From the NCBI RefSeq assembly GCF_947500765.1, contig NZ_CANMTH010000001.1, positions 124,001 through 188,000 of the forward strand: DNA of 64,000 nucleotides, read 5' to 3'. This stretch comes from an uncultured Formosa sp. GTDB taxonomy: Bacteria > Bacteroidota > Bacteroidia > Flavobacteriales > Flavobacteriaceae. Position numbers and translations under genes: made by a program. This document shows positions 45,738 to 55,452 of the stretch, in pieces. Every line of letters starts with the position of its first letter. Position 1 is the first letter of the stretch. The notes beneath the pieces are model-generated. The model was not told the DNA's origin and did no database searches. It worked only from the letters and a program-made list of their open reading frames with translations.

Positions 45738-46592
45738 ATGCAAGAAAAAGGATTAAAAAAAGGAGCTTGGACTAGAGTATTAATACTAATTCTGCCTTAT
45801 TTTATTGTTGTAGGATTATTTCAATTTCTAGGTGCTCTGTTGGCAGGAGTGGATATTATGAATCCAGATTTTGAGCAAACATCAACACAGCATTTAATTA
45901 TTAAATTATTTGATTTAGTAGGTACATTTTTACTGCTTTTGCTCTTTATGAAGAAATTAGATAATGAGCCTTTTGTTAATCTTGGTTTTCAATTAAAAAA
46001 TAGACAGAAAGATATATTGTTAGGGCTAGCTGTCGGTTTAATAATAATGGCTGTAGGTTATGGTATTCTTCTGTCTTTTGGAGAGCTAGTCTTTGTTAAA
46101 GTGAATTTCGATTTTAAAGAAATTTTAATTACGATAGTTCTTTTTATTGTCGTTGCAGTAGTAGAAGAAACACTGTTACGTGGTTATATATTGCGAAATT
46201 TCATGTATTCTTTTAATAAATATGTGGCGTTAATTTTGTCTTCTGTGCTATTTGCTGCAATGCATTTAGCAAATCCTAATATCGATGGTTTTGCGTTCTT
46301 TAATTTGTTTCTGGCAGGTATTCTTTTAGGAATGTCTTATCTCTATACTAAGAATTTATGGTTCCCTATAGCGCTACATTTAAGTTGGAACTTGTTTCAG
46401 TCGCTTTTTGGGTTTAATGTAAGCGGATTGGATGCTTATTCTTTAGTTGAATTTAAAATAATAGATCCTAATCAGTTTAATGGAGGTGCTTTTGGATTCG
46501 AAGGATCGTACTTCTCTATCTTGGCACAAATTATAACTATAGTTAGTATTGCGATATTTTATAATAGACAAAAAACAGAAATGCAGGTGTAA
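45738..46592 (+). CDS. CPBP-family intramembrane glutamic endopeptidase
   Basis: The 284-residue membrane protein has about eight hydrophobic segments and the CPBP (CAAX/Rce1-like) motifs VVEETLLRG, FAAMHLANP and LHLSWN, which carry the catalytic Glu pair and His residues. It acts within the inner membrane; substrates in bacteria are rarely known. It stands alone between the SusCD locus and the polysaccharide genes. Confidence 0.88.
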   Translation: MQEKGLKKGAWTRVLILILPYFIVVGLFQFLGALLAGVDIMNPDFEQTSTQHLIIKLFDLVGTFLLLLLFMKKLDNEPFVNLGFQLKNRQKDILLGLAVGLIIMAVGYGILLSFGELVFVKVNFDFKEILITIVLFIVVAVVEETLLRGYILRNFMYSFNKYVALILSSVLFAAMHLANPNIDGFAFFNLFLAGILLGMSYLYTKNLWFPIALHLSWNLFQSLFGFNVSGLDAYSLVEFKIIDPNQFNGGAFGFEGSYFSILAQIITIVSIAIFYNRQKTEMQV

Positions 46593-46789
46593 TTATAAAC
46601 CGTAAATCTTATTAAAATTGGTCGTAATTAATTTTTTCAAATTGTTATATTTTTAAGTTAGTTATTGATAATAAAGCGAGATAATTTATAATTTAATATA
46701 ACATCTATGTACTAATGATTGTAATCATATACGTTATCGAAAATCGAACAATTAATTCATTTCATTTTATATAAACCGCCATACTTTGT

Positions 46790-46797
46790 TATTTTTG
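46790..46797 (+). promoter_or_regulatory. Candidate -7 box for the exopolysaccharide phosphotransferase gene
   Basis: TATTTTTG lies 70 nt upstream of the GTG start at 46868, in a 275-bp gap without other features. Confidence 0.4.
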
Positions 46798-46867
46798 CAC
46801 ATTCAATATTTTAAGTGCTCAAAGAGGTTGTTTTAGTGTTAAATATTTAAAAATTAAATACATATAA

Positions 46868-48226
46868 GTGGTTACATTTAAGCAAGGTAGATATTCTGGT
46901 TATTTAAGACCTATTTCGTATGCAATAGATTTGTCTATAATAAATGGCTTAGCCTTGTCTTATTTTTTTCCTGTAGTTAATCCACTTTTATACATGTCTT
47001 TAGTGTCTTGTACGTGGGTAATTCTTTCCTTGTATTCTAATTTTTACGAAGTCTATCGGTTTACAAGAGAAGTTACCATCATGTCTTTATTGCTTAAGCA
47101 AGCTTTACTTTTTACTTTAATTGTTTTTGCGTATTTCGGTTTTAGGCATAATTTAAATATAAAAACCAGTATTGTATTAAGTTATATTGGATCTGTGTTT
47201 TTACTTATTGCAATGGCAAAATTTGCTGTATTTTATTTACTTCAAAGATATCGTGCTTCGTTCGGTGGAAATGTAAGAAATACAGTAATTATTGGTAGAA
47301 ATAGACAAACTAATGCTTTAGAAACGTTTTTTAAAAACAATCCTGAATATGGTTATTCACTTAAAAAGGTGTTTAATTTAAAAGATAAAACTCAGGGTGC
47401 TTTAGAGGACTGTTTACGCTTTATAAAAGAGAAAAAGATTGATGAAATTTATTGTTCTATTACAGAACTTTCTAATAATCAGATTTTACAAGTGGTTAGT
47501 TTTGCTGATAATAACTTAAAGATTTTAAAGTTTTTACCAGATAATAAAGAAATATACTCAAAAAAATTAAAATACGAATATTACGATTTTATTCCCATTT
47601 TATCGCTTCGGAGTATTCCTCTGCAAGAAGATGTAAATCAGTTTTTTAAACGCCTTTTCGATATTGTTTTTTCTGTCTGTATTATTGTTTTTGTGCTCTC
47701 TTGGTTAACGCCAATTTTGGCAATTATTATTAAGCTAGAATCTAAAGGACCGGTCTTTTTTAAACAATCTAGAAATGGATTTAATTATAAAGAGTTTCAG
47801 TGCTATAAATTCCGGTCTATGACTCCTAATTCAGATGCAAATTTGTATCAGGCCACTAAGGGAGATTTGCGTGTTACTAAAGTTGGGAAATTTATTAGAA
47901 AAACGAGTATAGACGAACTGCCACAGTTTTATAATGTTTTTTTCGGAGATATGTCTGTGGTGGGGCCAAGACCACACATGGTTAGTCATACGCATATGTA
48001 TGCAAAACGTATCGATAAATTTATGGTGCGCCATTTCGTGAAACCAGGAATTACAGGTTTAGCACAGGTAAGCGGATTTAGAGGCGAAGTTGAAACAGAC
48101 AAGGATATTATTAATCGTGTGAAATACGATATTTTTTATATTGAAAATTGGTCAATCCTTTTAGATATTAAAATTATTTTTCAGACTTTATTAAATTCCA
48201 TAAAAGGAGAAGAAAAAGCGTATTAA
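46868..48226 (+). CDS. WcaJ-type polyprenyl-phosphate sugar phosphotransferase
   Basis: The 452-residue protein starts with GTG. It has four N-terminal membrane segments, a Rossmann-like cytoplasmic part (about 130-235) and the bacterial sugar-transferase domain (about 265-452, KRLFDIVFSVCII, KFRSMTPNSDAN, IRKTSIDELPQFYNV, GPRPHM). It transfers a sugar-1-phosphate, commonly glucose or galactose, to undecaprenyl phosphate and starts exopolysaccharide or O-unit synthesis. A GT2 gene follows 181 bp downstream. Confidence 0.92.
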   Translation: MVTFKQGRYSGYLRPISYAIDLSIINGLALSYFFPVVNPLLYMSLVSCTWVILSLYSNFYEVYRFTREVTIMSLLLKQALLFTLIVFAYFGFRHNLNIKTSIVLSYIGSVFLLIAMAKFAVFYLLQRYRASFGGNVRNTVIIGRNRQTNALETFFKNNPEYGYSLKKVFNLKDKTQGALEDCLRFIKEKKIDEIYCSITELSNNQILQVVSFADNNLKILKFLPDNKEIYSKKLKYEYYDFIPILSLRSIPLQEDVNQFFKRLFDIVFSVCIIVFVLSWLTPILAIIIKLESKGPVFFKQSRNGFNYKEFQCYKFRSMTPNSDANLYQATKGDLRVTKVGKFIRKTSIDELPQFYNVFFGDMSVVGPRPHMVSHTHMYAKRIDKFMVRHFVKPGITGLAQVSGFRGEVETDKDIINRVKYDIFYIENWSILLDIKIIFQTLLNSIKGEEKAY

Positions 48227-48407
48227 TTAGTTGCGCGATAAGTAGGAATTTTGATAACGTAATTGATTGAAAAGTATCGCTATTTCGTGCTAAATTTTAG
48301 TTTTATTCATACTTATAAGCATCACCAAACCTCAGATTTTACTCTGAAATAATCCGAAACTTATTGTATATTTATGCGCAACTTTCCATATATACAATCG
48401 ATATCAA

Positions 48408-49187
48408 ATGCAACCTTTAGTGTCTATTATTACGCCTGTTTATAATGCTGAAAAATTTATTTCTCAGACTATTGAAACTGTCTTATCTCAGACATATACT
48501 AATTGGGAGCTTATTCTTGTAGATGATGGTTCTTCAGATAATTCGTTGCAAATAATATCAAAGTTTACAGCAGCTCATAAAAATATTTTTTTATTTAAAA
48601 ATGCTGAAAATTCAGGAGCAGCCATAACTAGAAATCGAGGTATGGAAGAAGCTAAAGGCAAATATATTGCATTTTTAGATGCCGACGATATTTGGTTTCC
48701 TACAAAACTAGATAAACAGATTGGTATGATGGAAGCTAAACATTTAGACGTGTCGTTTTCGAGTTATAACCTTATGGATGCTGAAGGACATTCTTTAGAA
48801 AAAAAAGTAAAAGCTTTAGAACAACTTACATATAAAAAATTACTAAAATGTAATTATGTTGGTAATTTAACAGGAATCTATAACGCCCAAACATTAGGTA
48901 AGATTTACACCAAAAATCTAAGAAAGCGTCAAGATTGGTTGCTATGGTTAGCTGCGGTTAAAAAAACAAAACAGCCTGTTTTAGGCATACAAGAATCTTT
49001 AGCAAATTACAGATTACAGTCAGATTCTATGTCGGCTAATAAATTTGGACTAATAAAATATAACTATTCGGTATACAAAACGGGTTTACAATTTTCAACA
49101 GTAAAATCTCTTTACTATATGGTGCTTTTTCTTTACGAATATCTTTTTGTGAAGTCTAAAAACACTATTGACTTACCAAAGATTTAA
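48408..49187 (+). CDS. Family 2 glycosyltransferase
   Basis: The 259-residue GT-A enzyme has the nucleotide-sugar start VSIITPVYNAEKFI, VDDGSSDNS and the metal-binding LDADDIW. It should add one sugar to a lipid-linked or surface glycan begun by the upstream phosphotransferase. The last 23 bp overlap the 3' end of the opposite-strand PaaK/CapK-like gene. Confidence 0.92.
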   Translation: MQPLVSIITPVYNAEKFISQTIETVLSQTYTNWELILVDDGSSDNSLQIISKFTAAHKNIFLFKNAENSGAAITRNRGMEEAKGKYIAFLDADDIWFPTKLDKQIGMMEAKHLDVSFSSYNLMDAEGHSLEKKVKALEQLTYKKLLKCNYVGNLTGIYNAQTLGKIYTKNLRKRQDWLLWLAAVKKTKQPVLGIQESLANYRLQSDSMSANKFGLIKYNYSVYKTGLQFSTVKSLYYMVLFLYEYLFVKSKNTIDLPKI

Positions 49188-50478
49188 ACTGCTTTAATTT
49201 TCCGCTTTTAGAACGTTTTAGGGTATCGTGTTTCTCAAAGTAAATATTTAGTCCATCTTCAAGGTAACGTTTCATTTCGGTTATAATTTGCTGTTGTTTT
49301 ATTTCAGAAATTTTAGACTTTCCAACATAATCTATTTTAAATATAGATTTTGTTTCTTGAGTAATTATAAACTCTTTTACATTGCCATCATCTTCAATAA
49401 TAGCTTTTGTAATGTAATAAAAGGTTAGTCCTGCAGCTCGGGTTCCGCTTGGTAAAATAGCCATGTCATTGGTTCTTCCAACTAGTTTCTCTAATACAGG
49501 TTTTTGTAATGTACTTGTTTTAGAAAGGATTCCAATATCACCTAAATCGTAACGAATAAAAGGATGTGCTTTGTTGTATAAAGATGTAATTACCACGCGG
49601 CCTTCTTGTCCGTTTTCTACTGGTTGGTTCTTTTTATCTAAAATTTCAACAAAAAGCGTATCGCTATTTATTTGCCAAATATCTTTCGGATTCTGAAATG
49701 CAATTAAATCTAATTCAGAAGCACCATATTCGTTAATTACAGGAATTCCAAATTGCCGTTCTAATAGTAGTTTGTCGTCGGGAAAAAGCATTTCTGATGT
49801 TACAACACAACATTTTAATGTCGGACAAACATTTTTAAGAATGAGGTTTTTATCTTTTAAAAATTTTGCAAACTGTACAATGGCACTGGTGTAACCATTT
49901 ATATAGTCGAAGGGTTTGGTTTTAAAAGTATCTAGATACGTTTCTAAAGATTTATCATTTAAATTGAAAATTGAAAACCGATAACGATGGCTTAATTTAT
50001 CTTTAAAACGTTCTTTATAATAACCTACTTTGTCTAACGGAATACCATAAAATCGTGCTTGTAACGAACTATTAAAATCGATACCGTACCAGCTAAAACG
50101 ATTTTGTATTTCTGCCCAAGTTAAGGCATGGCACATTTTATCTTTAGCAAATACAAACGGATTTCCGGAAGAGCCCGACGTTTTATTTAAGTAAACAGTT
50201 TTGGTTGTAAACCCGTTAGAAAGACGATCTTCTAATGGTTGTTGTAAGTCGTGTTTGGTCATAACTGGAACAGAATTCCAATTATTTAAATCGATATGTT
50301 GTCCAAACGATTTATAAAACAGATTATAACTTAAATGATATTTAAGAATATCTTGTTGCTTCGAATTTAAATAGTTTTCGTATTCAGTTTCATCTAATTT
50401 TTGGATATTAGAAAGCGTTTTTTTTGCCTCCTTTAAAGGGAAACCATTTAGTTGTAAAGTAAGATTGAATATCTTCAA
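49165..50478 (-). CDS. PaaK/CapK-like adenylate-forming protein
   Basis: The 437-residue protein resembles phenylacetate-CoA ligases and the CapK proteins of capsule clusters: LNKTSGSSGNPFVF (ATP-binding loop), VINEYGASELD and HPFIRYDLGDIG. It starts with TTG at 50478; no ATG lies near. In polysaccharide clusters such proteins may activate an acyl or amino-acid substituent, and that is the likely role here, next to a GT2 and a WcaJ-type gene. The substrate is unknown. It overlaps the convergent GT2 gene by 23 bp. Confidence 0.83.
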   Translation of the reverse strand: MKIFNLTLQLNGFPLKEAKKTLSNIQKLDETEYENYLNSKQQDILKYHLSYNLFYKSFGQHIDLNNWNSVPVMTKHDLQQPLEDRLSNGFTTKTVYLNKTSGSSGNPFVFAKDKMCHALTWAEIQNRFSWYGIDFNSSLQARFYGIPLDKVGYYKERFKDKLSHRYRFSIFNLNDKSLETYLDTFKTKPFDYINGYTSAIVQFAKFLKDKNLILKNVCPTLKCCVVTSEMLFPDDKLLLERQFGIPVINEYGASELDLIAFQNPKDIWQINSDTLFVEILDKKNQPVENGQEGRVVITSLYNKAHPFIRYDLGDIGILSKTSTLQKPVLEKLVGRTNDMAILPSGTRAAGLTFYYITKAIIEDDGNVKEFIITQETKSIFKIDYVGKSKISEIKQQQIITEMKRYLEDGLNIYFEKHDTLKRSKSGKLKQFKSLVSQ

Positions 50479-50534
50479 AAGAGAATGAGGTATATGTTTT
50501 TGTAAAATAATTATTTTTTAAGCGTAAAAGCAAT

Positions 50535-50542
50535 TATTTTTG
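50535..50542 (+). promoter_or_regulatory. purD promoter -7 box
   Basis: TATTTTTG ends 18 nt before the purD ATG at 50561. It overlaps the alternative TTG start at 50540, which supports the ATG. Confidence 0.6.
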
Positions 50543-50560
50543 CTTCAAACTATATTCAAT

Positions 50561-51832
50561 ATGACAATTTTAATTCTAGGTGCTGGCGGAAGAGAACATA
50601 CTTTTGCTTGGAAAATTTCTCAAAGTCCATTATGTAAAAAGCTATTTGTTGCTCCAGGTAACTCGGGAACTGCTGCTATTGCAGAGAATGTTGCAATAGG
50701 CGTAACAGATTTTGAAGCAATTAAAACTCTAGTTTTAGAAAATAATATCGATATGGTTGTTGTAGGGCCAGAAGATCCTTTAGTACAAGGTGTTCATGAT
50801 TTCTTTTTAAATGATGAAAAATTGAAGCATGTTGCGGTTATAGGACCAGAAAAAGCTGCTGCAGAATTAGAAGGAAGCAAAGAATTTGCAAAAGAATTTT
50901 TATTCAGACATAATATTCCAACTGCCGCTTACCAGTGTTTTAATAAATCTAATGTTGAAGAAGGTTATGCGTTTTTAGAAACGTTAACGGCTCCTTATGT
51001 TTTAAAAGCAGATGGATTAGCAGCAGGAAAAGGGGTGTTAATTTTAAATGATCTAGATGAAGCTAAAGCCGAATTAAAAGCGATGTTGGTAGATTCTAAA
51101 TTTGGAGTAGCAAGTACAAAAGTGGTGATTGAAGAGTTTTTAGATGGTATTGAATTGAGTTGTTTTGTGTTAACAGACGGTAAAAATTATAAAGTATTAC
51201 CAACAGCAAAAGACTACAAACGTATTGGTGAAGGCGATACGGGTTTAAATACTGGTGGAATGGGAGCAGTATCTCCAGTACCATTTGCTACAGACGAATT
51301 TTTAGAAAAAATAGAAACCCGTATTGTAAAACCAACTATAGAAGGTTTATTAAAAGATAATTTACCATACAAAGGTTTTGTATTTATCGGATTAATAAAA
51401 GTAGGAGACGATCCAATGGTTATTGAATATAACGTACGTATGGGAGACCCAGAAACTGAAGTGGTGCTACCAAGACTGAAAAACGATTTTGTTGAATTAT
51501 TACAAGCTGTTGCTAACGGTACTTTAAATGAAATAGATTTAGAAATAGACGAACGTGCAGCAACTACTGTAATGACTGTTTCTGGAGGATATCCAGAAGC
51601 TTACGAAAAAGGAAAAGAAATTACAGGTTTAGAAAACATAGAAGGTTCTATCCCTTTTCATGCCGGAGCAGATTTAAAAGACGGCAAAGTATTAACAACT
51701 GGAGGTCGTGTTTTAGCCATGACATCTTACGGAAATACGTACCAAGAAGCCATAAAAAAATCTTATCAAAATATAGAAAAACTACACTTTGATAAGATGT
51801 ATTATAGAAAAGATATTGGATTTGATTTATAG
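50561..51832 (+). CDS. purD: Phosphoribosylamine-glycine ligase
   Basis: The 423-residue ATP-grasp enzyme joins glycine to phosphoribosylamine, the second step of purine synthesis. It begins MTILILGAGGREHTFAWKI; further markers are LKADGLAAGKGV, NTGGMGAVSPVP and YNVRMGDPE. The TTG at 50540 is rejected as a start because it falls in the promoter box. The 3' end overlaps the small DUF6341 gene on the other strand by 6 bp. Confidence 0.96.
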   Translation: MTILILGAGGREHTFAWKISQSPLCKKLFVAPGNSGTAAIAENVAIGVTDFEAIKTLVLENNIDMVVVGPEDPLVQGVHDFFLNDEKLKHVAVIGPEKAAAELEGSKEFAKEFLFRHNIPTAAYQCFNKSNVEEGYAFLETLTAPYVLKADGLAAGKGVLILNDLDEAKAELKAMLVDSKFGVASTKVVIEEFLDGIELSCFVLTDGKNYKVLPTAKDYKRIGEGDTGLNTGGMGAVSPVPFATDEFLEKIETRIVKPTIEGLLKDNLPYKGFVFIGLIKVGDDPMVIEYNVRMGDPETEVVLPRLKNDFVELLQAVANGTLNEIDLEIDERAATTVMTVSGGYPEAYEKGKEITGLENIEGSIPFHAGADLKDGKVLTTGGRVLAMTSYGNTYQEAIKKSYQNIEKLHFDKMYYRKDIGFDL

Positions 51833-52054
51833 AAAAGAGTGAGAAGAAATACTTTTATCTTCTTCGTTGTTATCACTAAAACTTTTTAATTGAAGCATCC
51901 AGTAAACGAAAAACCCCATACCGATTAATATAAAAATCCATGAGAATGCATTGGCTGCTAACCAGCTTTTAAGTTCTAATGCTCTTAAAGCATCTAAAGG
52001 TTGAAACAATACGTTTACAAATAAATCCTGTATCGCGTAAAAAAAATCTTTCAT
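51827..52054 (-). CDS. Small membrane protein, DUF6341 family
   Basis: The 75-residue protein has one hydrophobic helix (residues about 38-55, FSWIFILIGMGFFVYWML) and a polar acidic C-terminus. I recognise it as the short flavobacterial DUF6341 family, which is often found between purD and the DUF6427/upp genes. No function is known. It has a good -7 box 20 nt upstream, which supports it as a real gene despite its size. Confidence 0.75.
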   Translation of the reverse strand: MKDFFYAIQDLFVNVLFQPLDALRALELKSWLAANAFSWIFILIGMGFFVYWMLQLKSFSDNNEEDKSISSHSFL

Positions 52055-52074
52055 AGTATGGTATATTTACCAAA

Positions 52075-52082
52075 CAAAAATA
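52075..52082 (-). promoter_or_regulatory. Candidate -7 box for the DUF6341 gene
   Basis: The minus strand reads TATTTTTG, ending 20 nt before the start codon at 52054. It lies in the 40-bp divergent gap, so the DUF6427 promoter must overlap or lie within the DUF6341 gene. Confidence 0.5.
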
Positions 52083-52094
52083 CAAAAAGAGTTA

Positions 52095-53018
52095 ATGATT
52101 ACAAGTATTTTTAGTAAATCTAAACCAATAAATTTTTTAGTTGTATTTGCTATTACAGTTGGTACGTTTTTTATTGCGCATACTAAATATGCTGTAGGTT
52201 CAGATTTATCACAACATTATATTAAGTATTTCTTTATTTTTAGTGTAAGTTTTTGTTCTATTTTGGTGTTAGATTTTTTGGTAAGTAAAAACAAATTAAC
52301 GCAGAAAAGTAGCTACGAAATACTATTATATGCTTTATTCTTAATGGCTTTACCTCAAACCATGTTGAATGAGAATATTGTGTATTCTAATTTTTTTATT
52401 CTATTGGCTTCTCGTCGAATTTTAAGTTTACGATCTCAGCTTAATGTGAAAAAGAAATTGTTCGATGCTGGATTTTGGATAGCCATAGCGGCCTTATTTT
52501 ATTTCTGGTCAATACTATTTGTTATCCTTATTTATGCTGCTTTATTGTTTCATTCTAATACAAATTTAAAAGAATGGATTATTCCAATACTGGGTGTAGC
52601 TTCTGTTTTTGTATTAGGTGTGTCGTATTCTGTAATACTTTATGACGATTTTTTTAAAGCTTTTGATATTTTACCTACTGTTAATTTAGATTTTAATTCC
52701 TATAACACCATGCAATATATTGTAGGTGTAACCATGTTGGTCTCTTTTGGGTTGTGGTCTTCCTTATTTTATATAAGAACTATTAAATCTAAAAAAAGCG
52801 ATTTTAAACCGGCTTATAAAGTAATATTAGTTGCTGCACTTATAGCGTTTAGTATTATGGTGTTGTCTCCAGAAAAAGAAGGCGGTGAATTTTTGTTTTT
52901 ATTTGCCCCTTTGGCTGTTATAATTACTAATTATTTAGAAACTATTCAGGATAAGTGGTTTAAAGAAGTTTTTCTTGGCCTTTTAATTTTTGTGCCTTTT
53001 GCGCTATTATTGTTGTAA
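52095..53018 (+). CDS. Polytopic membrane protein, DUF6427 family
   Basis: The 307-residue protein has about nine hydrophobic segments and no catalytic motif. It matches what I know as the DUF6427 family of Flavobacteriaceae, usually next to upp and purD. No function is established. The 3' end overlaps the convergent upp gene by 12 bp. Confidence 0.78.
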   Translation: MITSIFSKSKPINFLVVFAITVGTFFIAHTKYAVGSDLSQHYIKYFFIFSVSFCSILVLDFLVSKNKLTQKSSYEILLYALFLMALPQTMLNENIVYSNFFILLASRRILSLRSQLNVKKKLFDAGFWIAIAALFYFWSILFVILIYAALLFHSNTNLKEWIIPILGVASVFVLGVSYSVILYDDFFKAFDILPTVNLDFNSYNTMQYIVGVTMLVSFGLWSSLFYIRTIKSKKSDFKPAYKVILVAALIAFSIMVLSPEKEGGEFLFLFAPLAVIITNYLETIQDKWFKEVFLGLLIFVPFALLLL

Positions 53019-53666
53019 TTTTTGTCCGAAACATAAATCTCCTGCATCACCAAGTCCTGGTACGATATAGCCTTTTTCATTCAGTTTTTTGTCTATGGTA
53101 GAAATCCATAAATGGGTATCTGTATTAAAATGATTTGACACATTCTCTACACCTTGTTCTGCACCAATAACACTAACTAAATGTACTTCTTTAGGAGTTC
53201 CAAAAGGTTTTAAAGCTTCGTAAGTTGCAATCATAGATTGTCCTGTGGCTAACATTGGATCTGCTAGAATTAAAGTCTTGTTTTCTAGAGATGGACATGC
53301 CAAATATTCAACAATAATTTCAAAATTTTCAGGCGTAGATTTATGATGTCTGTATGCTGAAATAAAAGCGTTTTCTGCAGCATCAAAATAATTTAATAAT
53401 CCGTTGTGTAACGGAATTCCAGCACGTAAAATGGAACAAATAACAATGTCGTTTTCTGGTAAATTAATTTCAGTAGTATCTAAAGGAGTTTCAACTGTTT
53501 TTTCTTTATAATGTAACGATTTACTTAGCTCGTAAGCTAGAATTTCACCAATACGTTCAATATTTCGTCTAAAACGCATGTTGTCGGTTTGTATAGTTTT
53601 ATCTCGTAATTCTGACATAAATACATTTAAAATGGTGTTTTCTTTAGATAAATTATGAATCTGCAT
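53007..53666 (-). CDS. upp: Uracil phosphoribosyltransferase
   Basis: The 219-residue enzyme makes UMP from uracil and PRPP (pyrimidine salvage). Markers are CSILRAGIPLHNG, the PRPP loop DPMLATGQSM and the C-terminal uracil-binding PGLGDAGD. It overlaps the 3' end of the DUF6427 gene. Confidence 0.95.
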   Translation of the reverse strand: MQIHNLSKENTILNVFMSELRDKTIQTDNMRFRRNIERIGEILAYELSKSLHYKEKTVETPLDTTEINLPENDIVICSILRAGIPLHNGLLNYFDAAENAFISAYRHHKSTPENFEIIVEYLACPSLENKTLILADPMLATGQSMIATYEALKPFGTPKEVHLVSVIGAEQGVENVSNHFNTDTHLWISTIDKKLNEKGYIVPGLGDAGDLCFGQKLQQ

Positions 53667-53797
53667 GGTTCTCTTTTATAGTGTCTGGTAAAGTTAATTA
53701 AATAGAAGTATATTTACGTTTGTAATTTATATTTAATAATCAAGGAAACGTGAACCTACATTATAAGCCATTTAAAGACTTTTAGCTAAAAAATATG

Positions 53798-53805
53798 TAG
53801 GTTTG
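53798..53805 (+). promoter_or_regulatory. -7 box for the DUF4254-GT9 pair
   Basis: TAGGTTTG fits TAnnTTTG and ends 18 nt before the ATG at 53824. It overlaps an alternative TTG start at 53803 and so argues against it. Confidence 0.55.
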
Positions 53806-53823
53806 TACTTTAAAATAAAAATC

Positions 53824-54432
53824 ATGTTTACAACTAAGGCAAATACCATCTTTCAGGAGGTTATAAATACGTATCACGTTATAAATACTGTAGATCAGGA
53901 ATTTTCAAATCCATATAGTGAGGAAGACGATTTATTAGCACATTTATTATATAGAAAATGTTGGATAGATACGGTACAATGGCATTATGAAGATATTATT
54001 CGTGATCCACAAATAGATCCTGTTGCTGCTTTAACATTGAAACGCAAAATTGATGCTTCTAACCAAGATCGTACAGATATGGTGGAGTATATTGATAGTT
54101 ATTTTTTGGAGCAAAATAAAGATGTTACGCCTAAAGCAGATGCAACTATTAATACAGAAAGCCCTGCTTGGGGAGTAGACAGATTATCTATCCTTGCTTT
54201 AAAAGTATACCATATGGAAGAAGAGGCAACACGAGAAGATGCTTCAGATTCTCATAAAAAAGCATGTCAGACCAAATTAGACATTCTTTTAGAACAACGT
54301 GTAGATTTGTCGACAGCGATAGATACGTTATTAAGCGATATTGCTTCTGGAGATAAATACATGAAAGTGTACAAACAAATGAAAATGTATAACGACGAGG
54401 AACTTAATCCTGTGTTACGTTCTCAAAAATAA
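53824..54432 (+). CDS. DUF4254 protein
   Basis: The 202-residue, mostly helical cytoplasmic protein (from MFTTKANTIFQ) is of the DUF4254 family, typically encoded beside a family 9 glycosyltransferase in Bacteroidetes. The glycosyltransferase GTG follows the stop codon directly with no gap, so the two are translationally coupled and probably work together in surface glycan assembly. The molecular function is unknown. Confidence 0.8.
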   Translation: MFTTKANTIFQEVINTYHVINTVDQEFSNPYSEEDDLLAHLLYRKCWIDTVQWHYEDIIRDPQIDPVAALTLKRKIDASNQDRTDMVEYIDSYFLEQNKDVTPKADATINTESPAWGVDRLSILALKVYHMEEEATREDASDSHKKACQTKLDILLEQRVDLSTAIDTLLSDIASGDKYMKVYKQMKMYNDEELNPVLRSQK

Positions 54433-55452
54433 GTGGCAAAACACATACAACATATATTAGTTATACGTCTCTCGGCAATGGGGGACGTTGCTATGTCTGT
54501 ACCTGTTTTAAGGGCGCTTACATTGCAATATCCTAATTTAAAAATTACAATTTTAACTCGTCCGTTTTTTAAGCCCTTTTTTAGAGATTTAAATCAGGTA
54601 TCTGTTTATGGAGCAGATTTAAAAGGAGAACATAAAGGTGTTTTCGGACTGTATAAGCTATCTAAAACGCTTAAAAAATTAAATATTAATGCTGTAGCAG
54701 ATATTCATAATGTACTGCGTTCTAAAATTTTGAAAATCTTTTTTTTAGGAACTCCTTTTGTTCAAATAGATAAAGGTAGAAGTGAAAAGAAAGCGTTAAT
54801 TAATGGAGCTGTTTTTAAGCAATTACCAACTACGGTTGAGCGTTATGCAGAGGTGTTTAAAAAGTTAGGTTTTCCTGTTAATTTGTCTCATCCTACATTT
54901 CCAAAGCCGATTGTTTTATCTAAAAAATTAGAAGCTATTATAGGAGATCATGATATGAAATGGATTGGGATTGCTCCTTTTGCTGCTCACGATAGTAAAA
55001 TGTACCCTATCAATCAAATGGAGACCGTGATTGAGACGCTTTCTAAAGATTATAAACTATTTTTATTTGGTGGTGGCGCTAAGGAGGTTGAAATTTTAAA
55101 TGGGTTTCAATCTAAATTTAACAATGTCGTTAACTTGGCGGGACAATTAAATTTTAATGAAGAGTTAGACATTATTTCTAACTTAGAAGTTATGTTGTCT
55201 ATGGATTCTGGTAATGGGCATATGGCAGCCATGTTAGGTAGAAAAGTAATTACAATTTGGGGTGTTACGCACCCGTTTGCTGGCTTTGCACCATTTAATC
55301 AACCAGATGATTTTGCATTAACAGCAAATAGAGAAGAATTTCCTTTAATTCCGTGTTCAATCTACGGAAATAAATTTCCTGAAGGTTATGAAAAGGCTTC
55401 TGGAACAATTGCTCCAGAAACCATTGTAAATAAAATTATATCGGTGATTTAA
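54433..55452 (+). CDS. Family 9 glycosyltransferase (heptosyltransferase-like)
   Basis: The 339-residue GT-B enzyme starts with GTG immediately after the DUF4254 stop. Markers are IRLSAMGDVAMSVPVLRAL, IAPFAAHDSKMYP and LSMDSGNGHMAAMLG, as in LPS heptosyltransferases. It should add a sugar to the LPS core or a related glycan in the cytoplasm. It overlaps the convergent reductase gene by 4 bp. Confidence 0.91.
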   Translation: MAKHIQHILVIRLSAMGDVAMSVPVLRALTLQYPNLKITILTRPFFKPFFRDLNQVSVYGADLKGEHKGVFGLYKLSKTLKKLNINAVADIHNVLRSKILKIFFLGTPFVQIDKGRSEKKALINGAVFKQLPTTVERYAEVFKKLGFPVNLSHPTFPKPIVLSKKLEAIIGDHDMKWIGIAPFAAHDSKMYPINQMETVIETLSKDYKLFLFGGGAKEVEILNGFQSKFNNVVNLAGQLNFNEELDIISNLEVMLSMDSGNGHMAAMLGRKVITIWGVTHPFAGFAPFNQPDDFALTANREEFPLIPCSIYGNKFPEGYEKASGTIAPETIVNKIISVI

